Origin: Scatomorpha sp964535405
GTDB taxonomy: Bacteria; Bacillota; Clostridia; Oscillospirales; Oscillospiraceae
Length of the DNA: 64,000 bases
Reading direction: 5' to 3'
Assembly (NCBI GenBank): GCA_964535405.1
Contig: CAZHUG010000004.1
Coordinates: 1-64,000 of the forward strand
The notes beneath the pieces are model-generated. The model was not told where the DNA came from. It saw nothing but the letters and a program-made list of their open reading frames with translations, and searched no databases. Positions 44,073-52,081 of the stretch are shown here, piece after piece (within the stretch, counting starts at the first letter, position 1; each line of letters begins with the position of its first letter). Both the position numbers and the translations under genes were made by a program.

Positions 44073-45127
44073 GCATATCGCTCTCCTGTATTAGCATCGA
44101 AAAGAAAGACGCCCCGGGTTTTAAAGCCTACCGGAAACTCAGAGCTTTCAAAGTCCGCGCGCTCCCCGGCAATAAACGCGCGCATTTCCTGAGTCTCACC
44201 GACAGAAAACCGTATCAGCTCGTCCTTGCCAAGCGAGTAGCGCTCGCGCAGCTGCGCGGTGAACAGCGGCGCCTCCGGTCTTGCAAGGACACTCTCCGCA
44301 CGGACTGCCAAAACAACCGAAAGACCCTCCGGCAGGCTCTTCTCAAGCGGAATCGCAATATCGCTTCCATCCAGAAGTATTTTCCCCTCGCATATTTTGC
44401 CGCCGAGCTTGTTAATGGGCGGAGCACCAAGGAAGTCGGCCACAAACAAATTTGCCGGTTCATCGTACATCTGTCTCGCGGAGGACTGCTGCTGTAAAAC
44501 GCCCTCACGCAGCAGCACAAGCTGATCGGCGATGCTGCTTGCCTCCTCCTGATCGTGGGTGACAAACACGGTCGTTATCTTCGCCTCGCGCTGAATGCGG
44601 CGTATCTCCTCACGCATCTCCACACGAAGCTTGGCGTCGAGGTTGGACAGCGGCTCGTCCAGCAACAACACATCCGGCTGCTTCGCGAGCGCCCGGGCTA
44701 TAGCCACGCGCTGCTGCTGACCTCCGGAGAGTTCCGCAGGCTTTCTCTTGAGCAGCGGCGTTATATGCACCAGCTCTGCCAGTTCCCCGGCGCGAGCAAT
44801 GCGCTCCTTTTTGCCAATGCGCTTAATCTCCATAGGAAAACAGATATTTTGCAGTACCGTCATGTGAGGATATAGAGCATAGTTCTGAAAAACCAGCCCA
44901 ACACCGCGCTTTTCAGGCGGCAGCGAGGTCACATCTTTTTCGTCAAAAAATATTCTGCCCTCTGTCACCGGCATAATCCCGGAAAGCATATTCAACGTCG
45001 TGGTTTTACCACAGCCCGAAGGTCCGAGCAAAGCTGTCAGCTTGCCGCTTTCAAAAGTGAGCGAGAGATCGCTGACGGCTCGGGTGTCCCCAAAATTTTT
45101 AGTCAAATGCTCTATTCTTATCTCCAT
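44069..45127 (-). CDS. ABC importer ATPase, UgpC/MalK family
   Basis: This 352-aa ATPase has Walker A GPSGCGKTT, the signature LSGGQQQR, Walker B VLLLDEPLSNLD and the switch VFVTHDQEEA, followed by an OB/TOBE regulatory domain of about 110 residues (MalK class). It powers the permease pair downstream. Such ATPases are often shared by several importers. Confidence 0.94.
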   Translation of the reverse strand: MEIRIEHLTKNFGDTRAVSDLSLTFESGKLTALLGPSGCGKTTTLNMLSGIMPVTEGRIFFDEKDVTSLPPEKRGVGLVFQNYALYPHMTVLQNICFPMEIKRIGKKERIARAGELAELVHITPLLKRKPAELSGGQQQRVAIARALAKQPDVLLLDEPLSNLDAKLRVEMREEIRRIQREAKITTVFVTHDQEEASSIADQLVLLREGVLQQQSSARQMYDEPANLFVADFLGAPPINKLGGKICEGKILLDGSDIAIPLEKSLPEGLSVVLAVRAESVLARPEAPLFTAQLRERYSLGKDELIRFSVGETQEMRAFIAGERADFESSEFPVGFKTRGVFLFDANTGERYA

Positions 45128-45131
45128 ATAA

Positions 45132-46424
45132 TTACCTCAATATCTCCTCGATGACTCTGCCATCCGTATTTTCCATTGAAAAGCCCAACATACGGGCCAT
45201 GGTTGGCGCTTCGTCCACCATGGATCGGTGCCCGGTCACTACCGTGTGGCGTATGGACGGGCCGCTGGCAAAAAAAGTGGTAACAGCCTCGCGCTGTGGA
45301 CTTCCGCCGTGAGTGGCTGCGCCTGTTTTTTTATCTCCCGGCTGCTTGCTGCCCCAAATATTCTCAGCATCGAGACTCTCGCCAAAAGTGATCGGCAGCT
45401 TGCTCTCAATGGCAAAGTCAAATGGGCCGCAAAGCCCATATTTCTGTTTCATCTCTTCCTTATCGAGCACAAACTCAAGGCTGATGTCGGGATCATTTTT
45501 TAAGCTTTCCAGATAATTCCTGATTCTCCTCATCAGAGCGGCATCCTCCGGATCACGCGCCTCAATGAAAGCCGCCAGGCCGGTGGAGTGGCAAAATGCA
45601 TCAAAATCAGTTACATTTCCGGCGCTGTCAGTCTTTATGAAGCCATTTTGCTTTAACAGAACATTCATCAGAAGCACATCCCGAACATCGGTCTGGCCGT
45701 GATCACCCAGCACAACGATATTGGTTTCATCCAGCCCTCCCCCCCGACGCAGACCCTCCATCAGGGCACCGAGCTCCTCATCGTGTTTTCTGAGCTGTGT
45801 CTGTGTCTTTTCATGGAAAACGCCAAAGTTATGCCTCACAGAATCCAAATCGCACATCTTCACAAGCATTATATCCGGCTGTGGGTAATCCTCAAGGATA
45901 TCCAAAGCTACAGCCATCGTGAACAGATCCAGACTCCGGTCGGGCCCTTTTATATAACGCCCATGCTTATAAAAATAGCGTTCCATAAGATTATCCGTTG
46001 CAGTGCCCTTGAGCCACCGCTCAGGCTCATATCCCTGATAGCTGTATGGAACGATCATGGGAAAATTCATGTCGTAATCAGCTCCGCCGGAGACAGGCCA
46101 GCTCAGCGAGCAGGTGCTCAGGCCATGCCCACGCGCGATATCAAGCAGGGTGGGGTCACGAACCTCGGCCTTCATGCTATACCACGGCGATCCGGTTTTT
46201 CCGCCGCGCTCCAGCCTTTCATTGTGTACGATTCCATGGCGTCCGGCATAGCTGCCTGTCAAAATGGAGGTATGGCAGGTATATGTCAGAGCGGGAAAAA
46301 CCGGGTCAATCTTCTCGACCAGCGCCCCCTCCCTGAGTATCCGGCCGAAATGCGGCAGTGTTTTCATATATGGAATGTCTGACGCACAGAGCGCATCAAT
46401 ACAAAACAAGAGGAGACGAGGCAT
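45132..46424 (-). CDS. Nucleotide pyrophosphatase/phosphodiesterase (alkaline phosphatase superfamily)
   Basis: This 430-aa enzyme has the metal/nucleophile region of the NPP family (LLLFCIDAL, FPALTYTCHTSILTGSYAGRHG with Thr nucleophile candidate, VVLGDHGQTDVRD and THGGSPQREAVTTFF). It hydrolyses phosphodiester or pyrophosphate bonds. It has no signal peptide. The start at 46424 follows AAGGAG. It is separated from the ATPase by four bases. Confidence 0.86.
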   Translation of the reverse strand: MPRLLLFCIDALCASDIPYMKTLPHFGRILREGALVEKIDPVFPALTYTCHTSILTGSYAGRHGIVHNERLERGGKTGSPWYSMKAEVRDPTLLDIARGHGLSTCSLSWPVSGGADYDMNFPMIVPYSYQGYEPERWLKGTATDNLMERYFYKHGRYIKGPDRSLDLFTMAVALDILEDYPQPDIMLVKMCDLDSVRHNFGVFHEKTQTQLRKHDEELGALMEGLRRGGGLDETNIVVLGDHGQTDVRDVLLMNVLLKQNGFIKTDSAGNVTDFDAFCHSTGLAAFIEARDPEDAALMRRIRNYLESLKNDPDISLEFVLDKEEMKQKYGLCGPFDFAIESKLPITFGESLDAENIWGSKQPGDKKTGAATHGGSPQREAVTTFFASGPSIRHTVVTGHRSMVDEAPTMARMLGFSMENTDGRVIEEILR

Positions 46425-46460
46425 TTTTATTTTTCTCCTTTTCTCTTTAATACAGGAGCG

Positions 46461-46530
46461 GCAGCACGGCACTCTATTCAATAGAACAACCAAAAACGGT
46501 TGTCGTTCAAATAGAATGCGCAGGTGCTGC
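46461..46530 (-). repeat. Long imperfect hairpin inside the ABC operon
   Basis: Paired blocks are, from outside in, GCAGCAC/GTGCTGC, GCA/TGC, TCTATT/AATAGA and ACAACC/GGTTGT. No T run follows, so it is more likely an mRNA stabiliser or processing site than a terminator. It lies between the binding-protein and phosphodiesterase genes. Confidence 0.6.
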
Positions 46531-46576
46531 TTCTCTCATCGATATTGGCAACTACATTTCAAATCAGCTGCCCTTT

Positions 46577-47860
46577 TTATTTTCCAAGCGCGGCCTGCGC
46601 TGCTGTTATAAACACATCAAACGCGGCCTGGGCATCCATGACACCAAGCGCAACGTTCTGTACCATCTTGTCGATTTCGGTACGCACATTGTTCGCACCG
46701 AGTACGCTTGGCAGCATGCCGACATATTCCAGCTCCTCGTTCAGAGCCTTGATAGCCATATTGCTCTGGGCAAAGACCTGGAACTCATCAGTCTCTGCCG
46801 CATCCTTGAAGACAGGAACGCTGCCGAAGCCGATGGCCCAGTCGACAACTACCTCCGCGGATGTAAAGTGCTTTATGAAGTCGTAAGCACCCCGGGCGCT
46901 TGCGTCGTCCGTGCTCAGGCATACCATGTTGTTGCCCCACTGGGAAATATATTTTTCGGGTCCCTGCTGGGGAATGGGAACGCAGCCCATCTCAAAAGCG
47001 TCACCAACGGCCGCCTCGACATAGCTGACGCCGGCACTCGAGCCGATATAGGAGGCGACAGCCTGACTGCCAAAGGGATTGGAGAAAAACACATCCTCGC
47101 CCACCAGGCGGAAATAGCCTTCCTTGACTCCGTCGGCAAACCAATTGAGCTGTTCAATGGCAATTGCCTCATCAATGTCCATGCTCATATTTGCGGCATC
47201 GATGTAACCGCTGCCCGCCTGCTTTATAAGGCACTGGTATGTGTCGGTCACAGAATCTGTGCCAAAACCGGGGATTCCCTCGTTTTCAAATATCAGCTTA
47301 CTATATTTTTCAACATCATCCCAGGTTTCAGGCGCTTGCAGATCATATTTATCGAACATGCTCTTGTTGTAGAAGAGAACCTCTCCGACTGTGGTGCAGG
47401 GGAAAAAATAGATATGCTCCTCGCCCCACTGTGTCAGCTCCGCATACTGTCCGGCAGACATGTTGTCCCTGAAGTTTGGAAGCCCAATCTCAGGATCATT
47501 TATAAAAGGCGCAAAGTCCACCAACAAATCCTCAGTAAAATAGTTGATGGCGTCAGACGGGAACATATTCACGATATCAGGGCCTGTGCCGTTGCGGACC
47601 GCCTGCATCAGCTTTTCATTAAACTCGTTATAGGGCTGCTGCTCGGCAACCAGCTCATACTGATCCTGAGATTCATTATAGGTGGCGATAATTTCCTGAA
47701 GAGCCTGCTCATGCTGGTCAGAATAAGTATGCCAGTAGACAACCTTCACCTTTTCGCCGGGATTTTTTTCACCGTCTCCGCCGGTTCCTCCGCAGGCAGT
47801 CAGCAAGGTCAGCAGCATAATCACGCACATCAAGGCCGTAAAAATTCTTTTTTTACTCAT
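46577..47860 (-). CDS. ABC solute-binding lipoprotein, family 1 (UgpB-like)
   Basis: This 427-aa lipoprotein has a signal peptide ending in LLTACGG and the family 1 fold (VVYWHTYSDQHEQALQEII, FNEKLMQAVRNGTGPDIVNMF, YFFPCTTVGEVLFYNKSMFD). It has normal length, unlike the three giant paralogs at 2198-9701. With UgpC- and UgpA/E-like partners, glycerophosphodiesters are one plausible ligand class, but ligand is not proven. Confidence 0.9.
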   Translation of the reverse strand: MSKKRIFTALMCVIMLLTLLTACGGTGGDGEKNPGEKVKVVYWHTYSDQHEQALQEIIATYNESQDQYELVAEQQPYNEFNEKLMQAVRNGTGPDIVNMFPSDAINYFTEDLLVDFAPFINDPEIGLPNFRDNMSAGQYAELTQWGEEHIYFFPCTTVGEVLFYNKSMFDKYDLQAPETWDDVEKYSKLIFENEGIPGFGTDSVTDTYQCLIKQAGSGYIDAANMSMDIDEAIAIEQLNWFADGVKEGYFRLVGEDVFFSNPFGSQAVASYIGSSAGVSYVEAAVGDAFEMGCVPIPQQGPEKYISQWGNNMVCLSTDDASARGAYDFIKHFTSAEVVVDWAIGFGSVPVFKDAAETDEFQVFAQSNMAIKALNEELEYVGMLPSVLGANNVRTEIDKMVQNVALGVMDAQAAFDVFITAAQAALGK

Positions 47861-47908
47861 TTCTTCCCCTCCATCAATATAATTGTTTTGTGTTTTTGCG
47901 AATTTTGC

Positions 47909-48706
47909 TTATATTGTGTTCAAAAAATCCGCCAGTTCTTCCAGCGTCGCAAGCTCAATGTCGCATTCATGGTGCGACACGCGCTCAAACGGGTTCATCC
48001 AAGCCGTCCGTCCGCCGCATTGGGCAATGGGCATCAGGTCATTGTAGGCATGGTCGCCGATTGCCAGCACCGTCTCCGGAGCCCTGAATAAATTTGGGTC
48101 AAATTCCTCAAGTCTGGCGATCATCCCATGCGGTTTATTCGCGCTGCAGAATAAGTGCGGGAACAGGCCGTCATAGCCTAGCTGATGCAAGAATTCTTGT
48201 GCTGTCTGTTCATAGGAATTGCTCATCAGCAGTACACGGCGGCGCTCGCAAAGCTTAGAGATTGCCTGCTTGAGCCTTTCGTTTCCGCTCATCCTGTCCC
48301 GCTCCATCTGTGTGCGGGTTCTTCGATACACGGAGTCGGCGCGCCCGCCCTCCAACAGGCCGAGGCTCTTTCCTATGAAGGTTACCAGCGCCCAGGCATC
48401 ACCCAGATAGATGATGTCCTGCCGCTCCAGCGCCTGGGAGTAGGCAAGCGTTTCGCAAAGCTGTTCCCCCAGCTTTGTGAATAGCTCCCCGGCCGTTCGT
48501 GGAGCGAGTGGAGCCACACGATAAAAGCGGTTCATTTCGAGTATCTCACCGTCAAACACCCGTCGGGTAAACTGAACCAGCTCACCCTCCCAGTCTGAGT
48601 ATTTTGTGTCCTGCGTGAGAAAATGCAAATAATCCTTATAGAACTCCAGGTTTTGATAAATCGTCCCGTCCAGATCGAATACCACGGTCTTAATATTTTG
48701 AATCAT
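47909..48706 (-). CDS. HAD-superfamily phosphohydrolase
   Basis: This 265-aa enzyme has HAD motif I VVFDLDGTIYQN near residue 9, motif II LLMSNSYEQ, and motif III/IV near AIGDHAYNDLMP. It dephosphorylates a small phosphorylated metabolite. It is the first gene of the ABC cluster, 48 bp upstream of the binding protein. Confidence 0.88.
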   Translation of the reverse strand: MIQNIKTVVFDLDGTIYQNLEFYKDYLHFLTQDTKYSDWEGELVQFTRRVFDGEILEMNRFYRVAPLAPRTAGELFTKLGEQLCETLAYSQALERQDIIYLGDAWALVTFIGKSLGLLEGGRADSVYRRTRTQMERDRMSGNERLKQAISKLCERRRVLLMSNSYEQTAQEFLHQLGYDGLFPHLFCSANKPHGMIARLEEFDPNLFRAPETVLAIGDHAYNDLMPIAQCGGRTAWMNPFERVSHHECDIELATLEELADFLNTI

Positions 48707-48741
48707 ACAAGCCCCCCAGTCAGAGGATTCTCTCTATTTCG

Positions 48742-48796
48742 ATTATAGCATATACTCTATTGAAATCTTTTTACGTTTTGGTGTAATTATTTACAC
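48742..48796 (-). promoter_or_regulatory. Promoter and upstream palindrome of the organophosphate ABC cluster
   Basis: An extended -10 (TGC-TATAAT, 48742-48750) has no good -35. About 30 bp further upstream lies a perfect 16-bp palindrome GTGTAATTATTTACAC (48781-48796), a plausible activator or repressor site. Confidence 0.5.
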
Positions 48797-48932
48797 TTTG
48801 CATTATCAATTACCTGAACAAACACATTCCTCAAATTTTCCATGGTGGGGCTCATTCCAATATGCCTGAGTTTTACGCCATAGGGTGTGGATAGATATAG
48901 GGGAAAAACGCCTGCTCTGACATCGGATTTAA
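48797..48932. other. Intergenic stretch, no gene seen
   Basis: AT-rich DNA between the HAD gene promoter and the terminator of the epimerase. I see no coding or structured element in it. Confidence 0.4.
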
Positions 48933-48972
48933 AAGGACGCACAATACTCTACTATCAAGTATGTGCGTCCTT
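48933..48972 (-). terminator. Terminator after the epimerase gene
   Basis: Stem AAGGACGCACA with a one-base bulge and inner TACT/AGTA, followed on the minus strand by TTTTAAAT. Confidence 0.75.
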
Positions 48973-48999
48973 CTCGATTGCGGCTCTGCTTATTTAATC

Positions 49000-49956
49000 C
49001 TATTTCACTGTAATCGGGGGAAGTCCGGCACCTTCACGAACATCGTTTATGGTGATGAGCGCGCCTTCATAAATATCAACAGACGGCTTGTATCCGAGCT
49101 CTTCCTCCTCAACGGTGGTATCGAACTTCCAGGCGAGATCCATCTCGCCCGGAACCGTTGTAATCTGAGCATCAGGAATCAGCTTGCGGACATAATCCAC
49201 CAAATCCATCATGGGAATGAATTGACCCGTGACATTGTACGCTGCGCGCTTGTAGGGCATATCACAGGCAAGTATCGTGGCTCGTGCCGCGTCCTCAACA
49301 TAAACAAAATTCGGCGTGTCAGTCGCGTTATCAACGACCGAGGGTATACCCAGCGCAGGATCGTTGAGCGTATACTTAATATAATTTGCTCCACCTCTTC
49401 TGCGCCCCTTGCCATATATGACTGTGTAACGCAAGCCAATGCACTCAAGTCCATAATTTTGGTAGTAGAATTCGCCCATAAACTCGTTTAGATCCTTGAT
49501 TTTGCCATAGATAGTAACGGGGTGATGCGGAGCGTCGTTTGGAACATATTCATAAGGCAGATGACTGGCAGTGCCGATGGCACTGTTTGAGCTGGCCCAG
49601 ACCACGCGCTTGATGCCGCATATTTTTGCAGCCTCGAAGACGTTGAGTGTTCCCAAAATGTTCGTCTGAACGCCCTTGATAGGATTCTTGTTGCAATCGG
49701 CAAGAAGCAGTCCGGCCGGATGAAAAATCACGTCAATTTTCTCCGCTTGGCAGACATGGACAAGGCTTATCACATCGGTGATATCTCCTTCCGCGTAGAC
49801 AAGGGCATCGATTTGCTCCTTGCTTAGAATCTCGCTCATGGAGTTGGCAGAGGGCTTTGATCGGCTGAAACAGACGACCTTATCCCCGCGCTCAAGCAGC
49901 TGCTTTGCGACATATGTTCCCAGAAAACCCGTACCCCCAGTGATAAGATAATTCAT
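49000..49956 (-). CDS. NAD-dependent epimerase/dehydratase (extended SDR)
   Basis: This 318-aa Rossmann enzyme has NAD-binding GGTGFLGTYVA near residue 7, the catalytic YGKIK (Tyr-x3-Lys), an upstream SSNSAIGT serine region, and C-terminal substrate loops (FVYVEDAARATILA). It acts on a nucleotide-sugar or related substrate. RBS GAAAGGATGG. It is the last chromosomal gene before the integrated element. Confidence 0.9.
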   Translation of the reverse strand: MNYLITGGTGFLGTYVAKQLLERGDKVVCFSRSKPSANSMSEILSKEQIDALVYAEGDITDVISLVHVCQAEKIDVIFHPAGLLLADCNKNPIKGVQTNILGTLNVFEAAKICGIKRVVWASSNSAIGTASHLPYEYVPNDAPHHPVTIYGKIKDLNEFMGEFYYQNYGLECIGLRYTVIYGKGRRRGGANYIKYTLNDPALGIPSVVDNATDTPNFVYVEDAARATILACDMPYKRAAYNVTGQFIPMMDLVDYVRKLIPDAQITTVPGEMDLAWKFDTTVEEEELGYKPSVDIYEGALITINDVREGAGLPPITVK

Positions 49957-50233
49957 AATTCCATCCTTTCTATTTTGACTTGTTTGCTAATAACGTGGCC
50001 GACCTTGACTCGAGCACTCTGCTTTTTCACCCCCCTGAAGCGTGGATGTTGTACATCAGGCTTGAAAAACTCCCGAGATTTTGTGTTTTTCTTATATTTA
50101 GACTTTACAGGTGTGTGAAACAAATGACAAGTACGCACTTTCGAGTTAGTGCTTACTTTAAAGTGCGCTCTTGTCCTATTATTTTTAGGTATTATGTTGA
50201 ACCACAATCGGGCGAGCTGTCTCGGGCAAAAAA
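49957..50233. other. Intergenic region left of the tRNA remnant
   Basis: No convincing gene. It includes an 8-bp inverted repeat CGCACTTT/AAAGTGCG (50135-50166) and the promoter region of the epimerase, but no good -35/-10 pair. Confidence 0.35.
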
Positions 50234-50268
50234 GAATTGCCAGCCTGATAGAAACAGACCGGCAATTC
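50234..50268 (-). terminator. Second terminator downstream of the tRNA-Ser fragment
   Basis: Stem GAATTGCC/GGCAATTC with inner CTG/CAG, followed on the minus strand by TTTTTT. Confidence 0.65.
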
Positions 50269-50348
50269 ACAAAACCGAAGCCCAGCACGGCGGGTTCGGT
50301 TTGGAGAGGAGGAGCAACAAAATGAGTGCGCTCCAACTTATAAAATAA

Positions 50349-50380
50349 GTCGGAGCAAACGACATGACGTTTGCTCCGAC
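50349..50380 (-). terminator. tRNA-Ser terminator
   Basis: A perfect 13-bp stem (GTCGGAGCAAACG) with loop of six, starting one base after the tRNA CCA end and followed by TTATTTTA on the minus strand. Confidence 0.8.
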
Positions 50381-50381
50381 G

Positions 50382-50437
50382 TGGCGGAGAGTCAGGGATT
50401 CGAACCCTGGGTGGTTTGACCCACACGACATTTCGAG
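50382..50437 (-). pseudogene. 3' fragment of tRNA-Ser(CGA): attachment site of the mobile element
   Basis: On the minus strand the sequence reads anticodon loop CTCGAAA, 3' anticodon stem TGTCG, the long variable arm typical of Ser, T arm CAGGG-TTCGAAT-CCCTG, acceptor ACTCTCC, discriminator G and encoded CCA. The 5' side beyond the anticodon loop (50438 onwards) does not form the matching anticodon stem, and its acceptor-like GGAGTGC pairs poorly. So only the 3' half is the tRNA; the break at the anticodon loop is the usual crossover point for tyrosine integrases. The intact gene should lie at the other end of the element. Confidence 0.72.
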
Positions 50438-50711
50438 CCGTTAAACTAATGGCACAGCACTCCGCAGATCATCACGATTCATCACGGGAAAAATCGCTGC
50501 AAACCCCATGTGTTCAAGGGGTTTAACGCCAAAAACCCTGACCACTCAAGGGCTTGATAGCACACAAGCAAGTCGATAGAATTTCGAGCGGAAACATACT
50601 CATTTTGCCGATCATCTGCATAATTGCAAGAAAAGTGCAAGATGGAATTACCCGCAACTAAAATATTTTCTCCTTTCTGCCGTCGGCAAACAACAGAAAG
50701 GAAGAATTAAT
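50438..50711. other. Left end of the integrated element, non-coding
   Basis: Next to the tRNA fragment is a small hairpin-like repeat, GCC-GTTAAACTAAT-GGC (50438-50453 region), and further in are repeat-like runs (TTCAAGGGGTTT, CTCAAGGGCTTG) that could be integrase arm sites. No gene was seen. Confidence 0.4.
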
Positions 50712-51179
50712 ATGACACAGGAACAACTCCGAAATAAGCTGGAAAAGCAATTTAAAAAGTATCCTGACTGCGTTTTTGCTGAGGAAGTATCTCAGATGCT
50801 CCGCCTTGGTATTAATACAGTTTATAATATGCTAAGGGGTAACCTAATCTCCTGCTACATTATAGCAGGAAAATATCATGTAGCCAAGCACGATGTAATT
50901 GAATTTATTCTTGCCAGCGGATACACCGAGGGCATTTCACCAACGAATCAGCGCAAGGAAATCCAGCGATATTGTACAAAGCAGCCCAGAACCGCCACCG
51001 AGATTGCGAGAATGCTGAGCATGTCTACCCAATACTGCCGCAAGGTGCTGCTGGTGCCCATGTGCCGTGAAAAACTGCTATCATCTTATGTTTCCTCTGG
51101 AAATGACCGTTACAAGGGCGTTGTATTGTATCAGTACAAGAAACCAAAGCAGTCCAAAGGGAGCAGTCAGGATGAGTAA
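50712..51179 (+). CDS. Excisionase-like helix-turn-helix protein 1
   Basis: This 155-aa DNA-binding protein has an N-terminal excisionase-type HTH (VFAEEVSQMLRLGINTVYNM, then GKYHVAKHDVIEFI) and a second HTH in the middle (TATEIARMLSMSTQYCRKV), then a Lys/Ser-rich tail. It probably acts in excision or in regulation of the element. RBS AAAGGAAG. Low GC compared with the chromosome to the left. The stop overlaps the next start. Confidence 0.7.
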   Translation: MTQEQLRNKLEKQFKKYPDCVFAEEVSQMLRLGINTVYNMLRGNLISCYIIAGKYHVAKHDVIEFILASGYTEGISPTNQRKEIQRYCTKQPRTATEIARMLSMSTQYCRKVLLVPMCREKLLSSYVSSGNDRYKGVVLYQYKKPKQSKGSSQDE

Positions 51180-51738
51180 ACACTCTTACCTGAAGCGCCA
51201 ATATTCCGCAACTCTAACACTGGATGAGATGCGTAAGATTTTACATATCAGCAAGCGCAAGGCCAGTTATATGCTCAAAAACGGCTATATACCTTGTGAA
51301 GACAGCGGAAAGAAAACAAGAAATTTCCGAATCAAGCTGAAGGATGTTATTTTTTATCTGGAGGACGTTGGTAACTACCCGGAAAAGTACATATTCCCCA
51401 GCGGTGCATTTTCCAGCAAATCTCCAAACAAATGTGCTGAATGGGGCAGTACGTTGCCAACAGGAGAATTCCGACTCTGGCTGGAGGACATGTGGTACAA
51501 CGCACCTGATGCTATGACGATAACAGAATTAACGCAGTTGACAGGGTATACTTCCACCACGTATCAGAAGTGGATTTCAGAAGGAAAAATCAAAAGCATT
51601 TCACATTACAATAAAGCTGTAATCGCTAAGGAATGGCTGATCGATTTTTACTGCAAGGACGGTTTCACTATCATCCGGAGATCTAAGGAACATCAAAAAA
51701 TGCTGAGCAGCTTTTTTGAAGAATGTAGTGTTAAATAA
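51172..51738 (+). CDS. Excisionase-like helix-turn-helix protein 2
   Basis: This 188-aa protein has an HTH_17/excisionase-type domain (LTLDEMRKILHISKRKASYML, then FRIKLKDVIFYLED) and a second HTH-like region (MTITELTQLTGYTSTTYQKW). The start at ATG 51172 follows GGGAG and overlaps the previous gene by eight bases. It is probably a paralog of that gene and works with it in excision or gene control. Low GC. Confidence 0.66.
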   Translation: MSKHSYLKRQYSATLTLDEMRKILHISKRKASYMLKNGYIPCEDSGKKTRNFRIKLKDVIFYLEDVGNYPEKYIFPSGAFSSKSPNKCAEWGSTLPTGEFRLWLEDMWYNAPDAMTITELTQLTGYTSTTYQKWISEGKIKSISHYNKAVIAKEWLIDFYCKDGFTIIRRSKEHQKMLSSFFEECSVK

Positions 51739-51755
51739 AACCATACTTATATCCT

Positions 51756-51802
51756 GAAAATTAAAGGTAAACCGGAGCATGCTCGGTTTGCCTTTAATTT
51801 TC
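51756..51802 (+). terminator. Terminator after the HTH pair
   Basis: A 12-bp outer stem GAAAATTAAAGG/CCTTTAATTTTC continues with AAACCG/CGGTTT around GAGCATGCT. There is little T-run, so it may also act as an mRNA end. Confidence 0.6.
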
Positions 51803-51982
51803 ACAGTTCATAGACCTTTCTGTCTGCGTGAATGCAAGGAAAGATTATCCGTGTGCCTAATCACTGAAAACATTGTATGTATTCGATTTCGCCAATTTTT
51901 CTATCAATTCGCCCTATTCTAAAATTATCCGACAAAATCGAACTTCCAGCAAGGATATATCAAAATGAACCAGAATCGTTTT
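51803..51982. other. Intergenic stretch upstream of the palindrome
   Basis: AT-rich, no gene recognised. It has loosely similar short runs (TCGATTTCGCC, TCAATTCGCCC). Confidence 0.35.
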
Positions 51983-52027
51983 GTGTCGAAATAAATTTAC
52001 GGATGATCCGTAAATTTATTTCGACAC
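51983..52027. promoter_or_regulatory. 45-bp perfect palindrome upstream of the ATPase/TOPRIM promoter
   Basis: Arms of 22 bp (51983-52004 and 52006-52027) match exactly around a single central G. It ends three bases before the -35 box at 52031. Such a large symmetric site would suit a dimeric or tetrameric regulator, or a cruciform. Confidence 0.75.
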
Positions 52028-52030
52028 TTG

Positions 52031-52059
52031 TTGACTTGATGCTTTATGGTGGGTATAAT
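52031..52059 (+). promoter_or_regulatory. Promoter of the ATPase/TOPRIM pair
   Basis: TTGACT (52031-52036), a 17-bp spacer and TATAAT (52054-52059). The ATPase start is 22 bp downstream. Confidence 0.82.
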
Positions 52060-52081
52060 AACGATGAAAGAGGGTGGCAGC

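Noticed and set aside
46868..48091. Long open frame (407 codons) on the plus strand opposite the binding-protein gene
   Set aside because: It spans the intergenic gap and two genes in antisense and encodes no recognisable domain.
49980..50348. Open frame of 122 codons left of the tRNA fragment
   Set aside because: It covers terminator hairpins and regulatory sequence, has no ribosome-binding site and no recognisable domain.
50382..50465. Intact tRNA-Ser gene on the minus strand
   Set aside because: The 3' half is perfect, but there is no 5' anticodon stem and the acceptor pairing fails at two positions, so it is a fragment.
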